64,000 nucleotides of DNA from positions 1-64,000 of the forward strand of contig NZ_JAHVHU010000001.1 of NCBI RefSeq assembly GCF_019802045.1, read 5' to 3'. A program made the position numbers and the translations under genes. This document shows, one piece after another, positions 18,264 to 26,466 of this stretch (the stretch's first letter is position 1; every line of letters begins with the position of its first letter). The notes beneath the pieces were generated by a model that was given only the letters and a program-made list of their open reading frames with translations, did no database searches and was not told the origin of the DNA. The DNA is from Membranihabitans marinus. GTDB lineage: Bacteria > Bacteroidota > Bacteroidia > Chitinophagales > Saprospiraceae.

Positions 18264-19427
18264 ATGTCCCGAAAAATTATCATGTCAGCCTTGCTGATGG
18301 CTTTTGTTTTGAATGCTTTCTGCCAAAACCATTCAGGAATGCGAAAGGTGAAAGATTTTATCATCTATCAGGATGCGTCCTATTATTCGACCTTCCCATC
18401 GGTCATCAAAAAAGAAGATGGAGAAATATTAGTGGCATTCCGTCGGGCTCCGAACCGGCAGGTTTTTGGTGAAGGGGGAAACAACCATGTCGACCCCAAT
18501 AGCTATCTGATGACGGTGCGATCACGTGACAACGGCCTGTCGTGGTCCAGTGAGCCAGAGCTGATGTACGCACATCCCTGGGGTGGTTCGCAAGATCCTT
18601 GTTTTCTTCTTATGAAAGATGGAACGATATTGTGTACCAGCTACGGATGGGCTTTCTTGCGTAATACCGACAACCTGAAAACCCCTTATTTTGAGAATAT
18701 GAAAAATACCGTTTTTCTGGGAGGTTACAACGTCATCTCCAGGGATGGCGGTGAAAGCTGGGATGGTCCCTTCTATCCGCCAAATATTCCTCCAGAGGTC
18801 AAATATTCGGCGACCGGTGAACCTCTTCCGGCCTATAACCGGGGAGCACCATGGGAAGGCAAGGACGGACGGCTTTACTGGGCTGTAGCAGCTGGAAACA
18901 ATAAAGATAATATTCGTCAGACATCTGTATATCTCTTAACATCAGATGATCAGGGAGTGACCTGGGAATATTCGTGCCCCATCGCTGAAGATTCAGAGGC
19001 TTCATTCAATGAAACATCGATGTACGAAACACCCAATGGAGACCTGGTAGCTTTTCTGCGGACGGCAGGTCTGGACGATCAGGCTTGTATTGCCCGATCG
19101 ACCGATGGTGGGAAGTCCTTTGGCCCCTGGAAAAAAATGGGTTTTCAAGGCCATCCGCTGCAAGCGACCCGGCTGCCCGATAACCGGGTGCTGCTGGTGT
19201 ATGGATATCGCCATAAACCCTATGGAATTCGTGCCCGGATCCTCAATGCAGAGTGCACGAACTACGACACCGCTGAAGAGTTTGTTTTGCGAACAGATGG
19301 CGGAAGTACTGACATCGGTTATCCATGGGCAGTGGTCCTGGATGATAACCGGGTGCTGGTGACTTATTATTATAATATCGATAATGGAACACGGCACATC
19401 GCGGGAACGATATTGGAGATTGACTAG
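18264..19427 (+). CDS. Exported BNR/sialidase-like beta-propeller protein
   Basis: 387 residues from ATG 18264. The frame could open at TTG 18225, but 18264 gives a normal signal peptide (MSRKIIMSALLMAFVLNAFC). The first blade reads YSTFPSVIKKEDGEILVAFR. Asp-boxes include SRDNGLSW, SRDGGESW, SDDQGVTW and STDGGKSF. The protein is typical of Bacteroidota sialidase-fold enzymes. A FRIP motif is not obvious, although FRRAP follows the first blade. It has its own upstream gap of 130 bp and ends beside a short tandem duplication around its stop codon. Confidence 0.75.
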   Translation: MSRKIIMSALLMAFVLNAFCQNHSGMRKVKDFIIYQDASYYSTFPSVIKKEDGEILVAFRRAPNRQVFGEGGNNHVDPNSYLMTVRSRDNGLSWSSEPELMYAHPWGGSQDPCFLLMKDGTILCTSYGWAFLRNTDNLKTPYFENMKNTVFLGGYNVISRDGGESWDGPFYPPNIPPEVKYSATGEPLPAYNRGAPWEGKDGRLYWAVAAGNNKDNIRQTSVYLLTSDDQGVTWEYSCPIAEDSEASFNETSMYETPNGDLVAFLRTAGLDDQACIARSTDGGKSFGPWKKMGFQGHPLQATRLPDNRVLLVYGYRHKPYGIRARILNAECTNYDTAEEFVLRTDGGSTDIGYPWAVVLDDNRVLVTYYYNIDNGTRHIAGTILEID

Positions 19428-19445
19428 GATTGACTAGGATTGTAG
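19417..19445 (+). repeat. Short tandem duplication across the stop codon
   Basis: The unit GATTGACTAG is repeated directly at the end of the 18264 gene (ATTGACTAGG ATTGACTAGG, then ATTGTAGG and ATTGG). The first unit holds the stop codon. It looks like replication slippage and leaves the protein unaffected. Confidence 0.5.
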
Positions 19446-19518
19446 GATTGGACAAGGGTAGTAGGGTGGATCTTATTCAGGGAGCAAAATTAGAGAAATG
19501 ATAATTTTTTGTTGAATT

Positions 19519-19785
19519 CTACGGAAAATATCTATAAATATCTCTGCGATGTAGGACACGTCTGAATATCAATATATTTGATTCAAACTAAATACCAATT
19601 CTATAATTACCCATTTTGATTTTGTAAAAATTGGCGTATCCTTTTAATTTTTCGGCTGAATCTAATGACCAAAATGAATCTAATTTTTCACAATCTTCAA
19701 AAACAAATTGTTCTATTCTGCGGCGGTCTTTGACAGGTAATTTTACCAAATCTTTCAAAAATTTTCTTTCAATCTGTACTTCCAC
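19519..19785 (-). pseudogene. RelE/ParE-superfamily toxin with an in-frame TAG stop
   Basis: The toxin half of a type II toxin-antitoxin pair, an mRNA interferase-like fold. From ATG 19785 the frame encodes MEVQIERKFLKDLVKLP and continues to GNYRIGI, where TAG at 19588-19590 stops it after 65 residues. Past this stop the same frame stays open for 22 more codons and reads IFRRVLHRRDIYRYFP, the conserved RelE C-terminus with its catalytic-region Arg/His, before a TAG at 19519. A single base change therefore seems to have truncated an 88-codon toxin. Its start overlaps the antitoxin gene end by 17 bp, as in intact modules. Loss of toxicity is inferred. Confidence 0.85.
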
Positions 19786-19993
19786 CAGAATTCGACTTTT
19801 TTAATTGAGAATACGCCACTCGTGCCTCGCTTACACTCATCTTTTGCATAGAATCATTATCTTCCATTAACTGGCCTAAAGCATAATCTTCCAGTATTTG
19901 TTCGATTTTCTTGTAAGCCGCAATGTCTATCTGTACGGCAACTTTATTTTGATTTTTTTCATCGAAGATGTATTTTTTCTTAATCGTGTCCAT
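19769..19993 (-). CDS. Antitoxin of the RelE-type module
   Basis: A 74-residue protein upstream of and overlapping the toxin gene. It starts MDTIKKKYIFDEKNQNKVAV and contains a predicted amphipathic helix (AYKKIEQILEDYALGQLMED) followed by a Ser/Gly-rich tail that would wrap the toxin. Order and overlap are those of Bacteroidota RelB/Phd-like antitoxins. The gene is intact although its toxin partner is cut by a stop, which fits decay in the safe order, toxin first. It probably represses its own operon. No operator was identified. Confidence 0.8.
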   Translation of the reverse strand: MDTIKKKYIFDEKNQNKVAVQIDIAAYKKIEQILEDYALGQLMEDNDSMQKMSVSEARVAYSQLKKSNSGGSTD

Positions 19994-20112
19994 TTTATAA
20001 ATTTTAATTCTTGATATAACGATGCCTTTTAAACCTTCTATTCTTGAATAAAGTTCCAGATAACTTTCTCATTCCTTAACGACATTGTGAATTCTCCTTA
20101 TCTTAGACACTT

Positions 20113-21375
20113 ATGAATCAACGACGAAAATTTATAAAAAACAGCCTGATAGGGGGTATTTCCTTAATGGCTGTTCCATCTTGTAAAACTCTGGGCTTCG
20201 GTGGTCAGGGACCTGGAAATTATGACTTGACCCGCGATGTGGCCGCTCAATACTTTGATGGAGAAATGTGCTATGTGCATCCGCGGGGTGGTATTGTACC
20301 GCACCAGGGGGTGGGGCAGATGCCTGAAATTGCCATGACCATGACAACCCTCGATCTTGCCGGAAGCGACGTGTTCAAAGGGATGTATGGGCTGCATACC
20401 CAAGACCTGGGGAAGACCTGGTCACCGGTTGAAAAACAGGAAATGATGTCGCCCCGCTTCGAAACCATCGATGGGGTCCGGCGTCCCGTGGCCGCCAGTG
20501 ATTTTTGGCCCAAGTACCACCACCAAAGCAAGCAATTGCTCGGGATCGGCCATACGGTGGTGTACACCCCGGACTGGAAGGTGGCTCATCCTCGACCCCG
20601 CCATACGTCTTATTCCATGTATGACCCGAAGACCCACCGCTGGAATAAGTGGAAAAAATTGGAAATGCCTGACACGAATAAATTCCACAATGCCGGAGCT
20701 GGAAGTGTCCAGCGGTATGACCTGGCGAATGGCGAGATTATCTTACCCATTTATTTTATGCCCCCCGAATCCAATTCGAAGGTTACCGTTCTTCGATGTG
20801 GCTATGACGGGCAGACCCTTACCGTGCTCGATCAGGGAAATGAAATGGCGGTTGATGATGAGACCAGGGGTCTTCATGAACCGTCGGTGACTTTTTACGA
20901 AGGAAATTATTATCTCGTGATGCGCAATGACAAAACCTCTTATGTGACGCGCAGTAAAGATGGTCTGCAGTATGAAACCTACCGGCGATGGACTTTTGAC
21001 GATGGGTCGGATCTCGGGACCTATAATACCCAACAGCATTGGGTGACCCATAGTAAAGGGTTGTTCTTGGTATACACTCGTCGTGGAGCTGACAACGATC
21101 ACGTATTTCGCCACCGGGCCCCACTCTTTATGGCCGAGGTTGATCCGGAAAAATTGTGCGTGATTCGGGAGACAGAACGCATCCTGGTGCCCGAACGCGG
21201 TGCCCGATTGGGTAATTTTGGTGTAACGGATGTGAGCCCGGATGAAACCTGGGTCACGGTGTCTGAATGGATGCAGCCTGCTGGTGTCGAAAAATATGGG
21301 AGCAATGGTAGTGTTTGGGTAGCCCGGATACAATGGAATGAAACGAATGATTTATTTGATGTGGTAAGGTCTTGA
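20113..21375 (+). CDS. Exported lipoprotein-like beta-propeller protein of the glycan island
   Basis: 420 residues starting MNQRRKFIKNSLIGGISL, a twin-arginine-like start that leads into a lipobox (AVPSC, Cys about 24). It may therefore be exported folded and then lipidated. The rest shows propeller blades: TQDLGKTWSPVEKQEM, SRFETIDGVRRP-like loops, and a late GNFGVTDVSPDETWVTVSE blade. It is related to BNR sialidase-fold proteins, but Asp-boxes are sparse. His- and Arg-rich loops (VAHPRPRHTS and FRHRAPLF) could bind an acidic sugar. Base composition is more GC-rich than the toxin-antitoxin pair beside it. Enzyme activity cannot be assigned. Confidence 0.6.
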   Translation: MNQRRKFIKNSLIGGISLMAVPSCKTLGFGGQGPGNYDLTRDVAAQYFDGEMCYVHPRGGIVPHQGVGQMPEIAMTMTTLDLAGSDVFKGMYGLHTQDLGKTWSPVEKQEMMSPRFETIDGVRRPVAASDFWPKYHHQSKQLLGIGHTVVYTPDWKVAHPRPRHTSYSMYDPKTHRWNKWKKLEMPDTNKFHNAGAGSVQRYDLANGEIILPIYFMPPESNSKVTVLRCGYDGQTLTVLDQGNEMAVDDETRGLHEPSVTFYEGNYYLVMRNDKTSYVTRSKDGLQYETYRRWTFDDGSDLGTYNTQQHWVTHSKGLFLVYTRRGADNDHVFRHRAPLFMAEVDPEKLCVIRETERILVPERGARLGNFGVTDVSPDETWVTVSEWMQPAGVEKYGSNGSVWVARIQWNETNDLFDVVRS

Positions 21376-21819
21376 TCCTTGTATAGAAGCGTCCAAAATA
21401 AGTAAAAAATGACGGGGTTTAGATTTCCATATAATTGGGTTAATAAAATACCCAAACCCTGTCAAAAAATAAGATGGTCAGGTTGAACACCTACGGAGTT
21501 CAAAGCATTAGCCTTCCCCTCCCCGAATGGCGCCTATCGGCTTATTCGGGGTTATTCACCTTCAACACCTCCGGCGTTGTTGGGTAGTCAATATGAGATC
21601 TAATGCGTTGAAATTTCATGATAATTAGAGATCCCCACTACTCAGAACCCCTGATGGGGTTCAAAGTGAATAACCCCCGGCAAGCAAAGTGCAGCCGGGG
21701 GTTATAGACGATGTTTATTGGGAACCCCATATGGGGTTCAACTAAAAGCAAACTATAATTAAATTACCGGGTTTACCCACACGCCATCTTATTTTTAGAT
21801 CTATAACAAAACCAAATTT
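21376..21819. repeat. Palindrome-rich intergenic element bounded by 13-bp inverted repeats
   Basis: The block 21464-21796 is bounded by AAAAATAAGATGG and its exact complement CCATCTTATTTTT. Inside are four 17-18-bp palindromes of the form GAACnCCTnnGGnGTTC (21485-21501, 21563-21579, 21645-21662, 21722-21739), a perfect 10-bp hairpin (AACCCCCGGC, 21672-21703) and an 8-bp hairpin (CCCCGAAT, 21521-21551). It contains no ORF. Just before it, GACGGGGTTT (21411-21420) pairs with AAACCCTGTC (21454-21463), nine of ten, and may terminate the gene at 20113. The structure suggests a REP/BIME- or MITE-like non-autonomous element. Confidence 0.7.
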
Positions 21820-22599
21820 ATGAAATCAATTTATTCTCTGGCGAATCAAACAATATGGGTAATCGGAGGTGCCGGGTATTTGGGACGTCATATTGTGGCG
21901 ACACTGCTGGAGCAAAATTACCACGTGGTCTGTGCGGATATTAATGGACGAGCAGCGGAATTTGCTGAAAATCTGGAGCATCCGGAAACCCTTTATCCGG
22001 TTGAGCTGGATGCCCGGAATGAAAAGGCCATTGATCGGTTTATTGAAGAACAAATAGCTGACACCGGAGTACCGGATGGGCTCGTGATCTTAACTTATGG
22101 GGCCGCGGGTAAAAAACTGGAAGAAATGACCGGAGCGGATTTTGACCAGGCTAGTCAGCTGGGCGTCACATCAACATTTTTATTAGCACGAAGCGTCGGT
22201 CTGCATATGGTCGAACAAGGGCGAGGCCAGATTGTCCTGTTCTCGAGCATGTATGGCATGGTGTCTCCCGATCCGAACATGTATCTGCCACCCATGAAGG
22301 CGAACCCCATCGAATACGGGGTGGGGAAAGCCGGTATTATTCAGATGACCAAATACCTGGCCGTGCTATGGGGGCGTACCGGGGTGCGCGTGAATTGCAT
22401 TTCACCGGGACCTTTTCCCAGCGAACAGGTGCAGGCAGAAACCCCCGAATTTATCGACCGGTTATCCAACAAAGTTCCGTTGGGAAGAATTGGTGCACCG
22501 AAGGAGATCGCAGGACCTGTTCTCTTTCTGTTGTCCGATGCCTCCAGCTTTGTGACCGGACACAATCTGGTCGTGGACGGGGGCTGGACCGCCTGGTAA
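21820..22599 (+). CDS. Short-chain dehydrogenase/reductase (SDR)
   Basis: A 259-residue classical SDR that oxidises or reduces a sugar or keto acid with NAD(P). The Rossmann motif reads VIGGAGYLGRHIV near residue 14. The acidic residue after strand 2 (VVCADINGR) favours NAD(H). The catalytic Tyr and Lys are in YGVGKAGIIQ, and the C-terminus VTGHNLVVDGGW is typical. A Ser is seen before it (VLFSSMYGM). It is the last + strand gene of the glycan island and converges on the siderophore operon with a two-way terminator between. A role in catabolism of the island's monosaccharide product is likely but the substrate is unknown. Confidence 0.9.
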   Translation: MKSIYSLANQTIWVIGGAGYLGRHIVATLLEQNYHVVCADINGRAAEFAENLEHPETLYPVELDARNEKAIDRFIEEQIADTGVPDGLVILTYGAAGKKLEEMTGADFDQASQLGVTSTFLLARSVGLHMVEQGRGQIVLFSSMYGMVSPDPNMYLPPMKANPIEYGVGKAGIIQMTKYLAVLWGRTGVRVNCISPGPFPSEQVQAETPEFIDRLSNKVPLGRIGAPKEIAGPVLFLLSDASSFVTGHNLVVDGGWTAW

Positions 22600-22625
22600 G
22601 AAAAGAACAATATGAGGACAAAAAA

Positions 22626-22657
22626 AAAACGGCAAGAGCCACAAAGCTCTGCCGTTT
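22626..22657. terminator. Bidirectional rho-independent terminator
   Basis: AAAACGGCAAGAGC pairs with GCTCTGCCGTTTT across a 6-nt loop with one bulged A. Runs of A on the left and T on the right serve both strands. It lies between the convergent SDR and DUF4374 genes. Confidence 0.85.
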
Positions 22658-22683
22658 TGAAATATAGTTCATGGGGATGAAAA

Positions 22684-23955
22684 TCATTCTGTGGATTCGA
22701 GTTTATTGATTGCAGTGATCACACCACCCTTTACCTCGAGTCCCCGCGTGGCCGTTGCGGAATCTACATCTACGCTGTATACAAAACTACCCGCTTCAGT
22801 GGTTATCCCAATGTAGACCGTCCGTCCATCTTCCGAAACATAATTGCTTCTTAAAGTATTACTGACGATGGATTTCGCATCAGGTAGTCCACTGATCCAG
22901 GTGATCGCTTTTTCGTACACATCCAGGATGGCATAGCTTTTTCCCGTGGCATAGGGTCCTTTCTCCGCAACGGGCTGCATGTAAACCAGAAACTGACCGT
23001 TTCCTGCATAGGTATTCGTTGTGATGTAGTAGCCCGCTGTGGCTGCTTCGATGTCAAAATAGTAATCAGGATCAAATTCTGTCGTTCCCCTTTTTATCCG
23101 GGTCACTGCAGATGGTTTCGTGGTACTCGGTGAACCATTGTTCATCGCTACTCCGGACGAAATCGCATAAATATCTCCCTTCTCATCAACCGTAAGACCA
23201 CTGTTGAAATACCGTCCGATAAAGCTGGTCCGGTCATCGGTGATGACTTTCTCCAATTCCATTTCAGGATAATCATACACGGCAATCCAGGCGCTATCGG
23301 GGTGGGAGGTGCCAAATACATCGTTGCAGCATGCCTTTACGCTCATATAGGGCAGGAACACCTTATCTTCTACCTGGGTGATCCAGCTGAAAAATGCCAA
23401 CTCTCCATTACCGGCCAGTTCTTTGGTGTTGATCTGACCTTCATCCACGAATTGATTGGTTTCGGTATCCAGCCGATACCAGTAGGCATATGGAGCCTCG
23501 TCACTTCTGGATATTTTCGTCAATAGTAAATCGTCATTTACCGGAGCAAAAGCCTGAACGGTTTCGGATTGAAAATCAGATATTTTTTCCAGTTCACCTT
23601 TGGAATCCAGCTGATAAGTCGTCACTGCGCCTGGATTGCCCTGACCATAGAGCAGACTAAAGAACTTGTTGTTGTGGGTGACATAATACCGATACGTTCC
23701 GTCCTGTTCCACCCCGTTTCCTTCTGTAGTCACCGTGCCTTCGGACAGGTCTTCGGCGGTCAGTAAATAATCCGCCACGCCTTCCGAAGCGACCGGATTG
23801 GCAGAGATAATGTATTTCGAAACAGCAGTAGGTTGTTCAGGATCAGGATTTTCTGTAATGGGATGATCATCCTTATCGCAGCCCAGACTCAGTATAAACA
23901 GGGCTAATAATCCCAGGTAAGTTGATTGTTTTCTCATAATTAAAATGGTTTTCAT
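22684..23955 (-). CDS. DUF4374 beta-propeller lipoprotein (XusB-like siderophore-binding protein)
   Basis: A 423-residue surface lipoprotein of the DUF4374 family, which includes XusB of Bacteroides thetaiotaomicron, a propeller that captures foreign siderophores for the partner TonB receptor. The lipobox is LSLGC, followed by an acidic/proline linker. Blade-like sequence runs throughout (YIISANPVASEGVADYLLTA and YISEDGRTVYIGITTEAG-like strands). The ATG at 23955 overlaps the TAA of the receptor gene (TAATG), pointing to translational coupling. A second ATG at 23937 would give a shorter, cleaner signal. The neighbour set (receptor, this protein, PepSY protein) matches XusA-XusB-XusC. The ligand is inferred from the family. 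Confidence 0.88.
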   Translation of the reverse strand: MKTILIMRKQSTYLGLLALFILSLGCDKDDHPITENPDPEQPTAVSKYIISANPVASEGVADYLLTAEDLSEGTVTTEGNGVEQDGTYRYYVTHNNKFFSLLYGQGNPGAVTTYQLDSKGELEKISDFQSETVQAFAPVNDDLLLTKISRSDEAPYAYWYRLDTETNQFVDEGQINTKELAGNGELAFFSWITQVEDKVFLPYMSVKACCNDVFGTSHPDSAWIAVYDYPEMELEKVITDDRTSFIGRYFNSGLTVDEKGDIYAISSGVAMNNGSPSTTKPSAVTRIKRGTTEFDPDYYFDIEAATAGYYITTNTYAGNGQFLVYMQPVAEKGPYATGKSYAILDVYEKAITWISGLPDAKSIVSNTLRSNYVSEDGRTVYIGITTEAGSFVYSVDVDSATATRGLEVKGGVITAINKLESTE

Positions 23956-26339
23956 TAGTAAAAAGTATATTTTATTTTGGCTGAAAAACTTCGACCTGGT
24001 TTTTGCAGGCTAAAGTTGTCAAAGCGTTTTTTATCCAACAGATTTTTACACTCCAGAATCCACTGCATCTTATTGGCAAAGGTGAAGGTCACATTGAGAT
24101 CATGGGATATTTGACTCGGAATGCTCAGCTTGTCACTCCCCCGACTGGGCCAGTAGAGGTAAAAAGCATGCACGTACAAGCCATTGTATCCGATACTCAG
24201 CTGGTGGTCTTTTCGCCATATATCGTGAAAAGTATAGGTCGCATCCGCATTACCATATAAAAAAGGCATGTTGGGGATCCGGTCTTTGTACACGGCACTT
24301 TGGATGGTTTGCCCTTGCTCATACCGGGTGTTGTTTCGGAGATCCTGATAAGTTATATTCACCCCCATCCTTATGTTTTGGAGATGATGGTACCGGATTT
24401 CAGCTTCGAGGCCTTTATTGATTACGCTGCCGAGATTTTCCATGATTTGCATGGTTTGGTTTTTATCCAGTCTGGGACGGATAAAATCCATGGCATCCCG
24501 ATAAAATACATTGGTGTTGAAGTTGATGTTGTGGTGGTCCCGGAAAGTCCACCAATAGCTGGCACCCAGGTTGTAATTAAAGCTTTGTTCGGGCTGTAGA
24601 TCGGTATTCCCCCGGAGATTGATCAGATCGCCAAATAATTCGCCGGTTTCGGGCATTCGATAGCTTTTTTCAAAGGAGGCTTTTACCTGTAGGTTTTCGG
24701 TAAAAAACCGGCTCACGGCCACTCCATAACCCACAGAATTAAAGTCGTTGGTATTGTTTCGATAAGCGACATCCCCGTAGTTGCCCGATGGGTTATAACT
24801 TTGAGCAAATTTATTTTGTTGGTAGTAGTTTTTGATAAAAAGTGAGCTATTCCATGGGCCCGGAGAAAATTGATACCCCAGACCGCTGATGTTTTTAAGT
24901 GTAATGCGGGGTTGTTCATAGATTTCATTATTTGGATCGAGGGCATCACTCCCTTTCCGGTTAAAGGTATTGGTCGTATTGCTCAAGGCGACGCTGTGTG
25001 TCTCATTCAATTTGTAATTGAGGTTTGCTACGACCAAACCATTGTTGTTGCCGTATTTGTAGGTAGAATAAGAACGCTCGCCACCGGCATTGGGATACTC
25101 TTTGTATTGACCGAACCAATTGTAGCGCCGGTGCAAGGTATCGATGTTTTGTTCTGATCCCAGGTTGTAATGACCATTGAGCCGGAAGTCAAGGTTTTCG
25201 AGGATGAAATTCTTTTTACGGTAAGTGATGGCGGGCATCAGAATATTTCCGCGCCGGTGCCAGCCACCAAACACAGAAACAATCCGGGCTCCCGTCTGAA
25301 TTTCTTTGTAATTCTGACCGGCGGTCCATTCCAATGCCAGTTCATCGGCGAACCATTTGTCTCGCACTCCTACGCTGGCTATGATGCTTTCATTGTGGTA
25401 GGTGTTGTGGAATCGTTCCAGATTTTGTTTTGGGTAATAGGCCCCGGTGTTAATATCTGCCGCATCTACTTCTACCTTGTAATTGTTATCCGAATAGTTT
25501 GCAAAAGCATTGATCTTGGCAAAAAAGCCATTTTCCCCGGTGAATAAAGCATATATGTTAAATCGGTGGGTGTTGAAGGAACCATAAGAGTAGGACGCTT
25601 CCAGACTGTTTTGAGTCTGCGGTCGGGTGATGATATTGACAGCCCCGCCCAGCGCATCCGCTCCCAGTCCGACCGGTACCACCCCTTTATATACTTCGAT
25701 ACGTTGTGCCAGATTGATTGGTATGTTATTGAGCTGGAAAGACGAACCAAAATTGTCCATGGGGATCCCATCTATAAAAAAGCGAACCTGTTTTCCCCGG
25801 AAGCCGTTCAGGGACACATTCATCTGCGAACCCACGCCCCCATTTTCCCGAACGCGGACCCCCGAAATGCGGTCCAGTGCATGACCTATATCCAGCGTGG
25901 TATTGTGGAGCTGTAGAGCATCGACGACCTGTACGTTGAAGGCTTTTTCCTTTACTGACCGGAGTGCTGTCTTTCCCGAGATGGTGATGCCGTCCAGGGC
26001 ATAGGCAGATTCTTTCAATGTAAAATCGAGCTTGGCGGTCTGACCCGAACCGACCTGAATTTTTTTCTGTTGAACTTCGTATCCTAAATACGAAATTTCG
26101 AGAACGACGGTGCCGGGTTGGGGGAGCTCCAGGCTGTATTGTCCTTTAACATCAGATGTAGTACCCGTGTTCTGGTTCTGAACTTTGATGGTGGCACCAA
26201 TGATGGCACTTCCCTGCACATCATATACCGTACCACTTATGGTGGTTTTTTGAACTTGTGCAGATAGTGATCCACAGATGAGGACTAGCAAGGTGCACAG
26301 TACGAAGAATCTTATTCCAGGAATATCTTTTTTCATCAC
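23955..26339 (-). CDS. TonB-dependent siderophore receptor with CarboxypepD_reg-like domain (XusA-like)
   Basis: A 794-residue outer-membrane receptor. Residues 1-28 are a signal peptide (CGSLSAQ). Residues about 30-115 form the carboxypeptidase-regulatory-like domain (TISGTVYDVQGSAIIGATIK). The plug follows (ALDRISGVRVRENGG, then GADALGGAVNIITRP), with a 22-strand barrel ending in KIKYTFY. It is shorter than SusC proteins and lacks a SusD partner, which fits a metal-chelate receptor. The DUF4374 gene is coupled downstream. A TACATTTG box and a paired operator lie within 120 bp upstream, so it is probably switched on by the AraC regulator at 29693 when a siderophore is present. Confidence 0.92.
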   Translation of the reverse strand: MMKKDIPGIRFFVLCTLLVLICGSLSAQVQKTTISGTVYDVQGSAIIGATIKVQNQNTGTTSDVKGQYSLELPQPGTVVLEISYLGYEVQQKKIQVGSGQTAKLDFTLKESAYALDGITISGKTALRSVKEKAFNVQVVDALQLHNTTLDIGHALDRISGVRVRENGGVGSQMNVSLNGFRGKQVRFFIDGIPMDNFGSSFQLNNIPINLAQRIEVYKGVVPVGLGADALGGAVNIITRPQTQNSLEASYSYGSFNTHRFNIYALFTGENGFFAKINAFANYSDNNYKVEVDAADINTGAYYPKQNLERFHNTYHNESIIASVGVRDKWFADELALEWTAGQNYKEIQTGARIVSVFGGWHRRGNILMPAITYRKKNFILENLDFRLNGHYNLGSEQNIDTLHRRYNWFGQYKEYPNAGGERSYSTYKYGNNNGLVVANLNYKLNETHSVALSNTTNTFNRKGSDALDPNNEIYEQPRITLKNISGLGYQFSPGPWNSSLFIKNYYQQNKFAQSYNPSGNYGDVAYRNNTNDFNSVGYGVAVSRFFTENLQVKASFEKSYRMPETGELFGDLINLRGNTDLQPEQSFNYNLGASYWWTFRDHHNINFNTNVFYRDAMDFIRPRLDKNQTMQIMENLGSVINKGLEAEIRYHHLQNIRMGVNITYQDLRNNTRYEQGQTIQSAVYKDRIPNMPFLYGNADATYTFHDIWRKDHQLSIGYNGLYVHAFYLYWPSRGSDKLSIPSQISHDLNVTFTFANKMQWILECKNLLDKKRFDNFSLQKPGRSFSAKIKYTFY

Positions 26340-26390
26340 GATGTATGATTTGATGCGCTAATTAGACTAATTATAAATAATAGGACAGTG

Positions 26391-26398
26391 CAAATGTA
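26391..26398 (-). promoter_or_regulatory. Bacteroidota -7 box for the TonB receptor operon
   Basis: TACATTTG on the minus strand matches the Bacteroidota -7 consensus TAnnTTTG. A start of transcription near 26385 would leave a leader of about 45 nt before the receptor ATG. The operator begins exactly 23 bp upstream of this box. Confidence 0.65.
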
Positions 26399-26421
26399 TT
26401 CAATGGCCTAGCGTGCGTTTA

Positions 26422-26456
26422 TACGTCATCGGGAAATATCCATACGCCAGACGGAA
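26422..26456 (+). promoter_or_regulatory. Predicted AraC-type operator upstream of the TonB receptor
   Basis: Two direct half-sites, TACGTCATCGGGAA (26422-26435) and TACGCCAGACGGAA (26443-26456), start 21 bp apart, two helical turns, as AraC-family dimers need. The first half-site is identical to that at 29654. It sits just upstream of where the -33 element should be, the usual activator position. The protein that binds is inferred to be the neighbouring AraC regulator. Confidence 0.7.
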
Positions 26457-26466
26457 AATGAGCGGG

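Noticed and set aside
21376-21819. tRNA or riboswitch in the palindromic region
   Set aside because: The hairpins are separate short palindromes; no cloverleaf, T-loop sequence or known riboswitch core is present.
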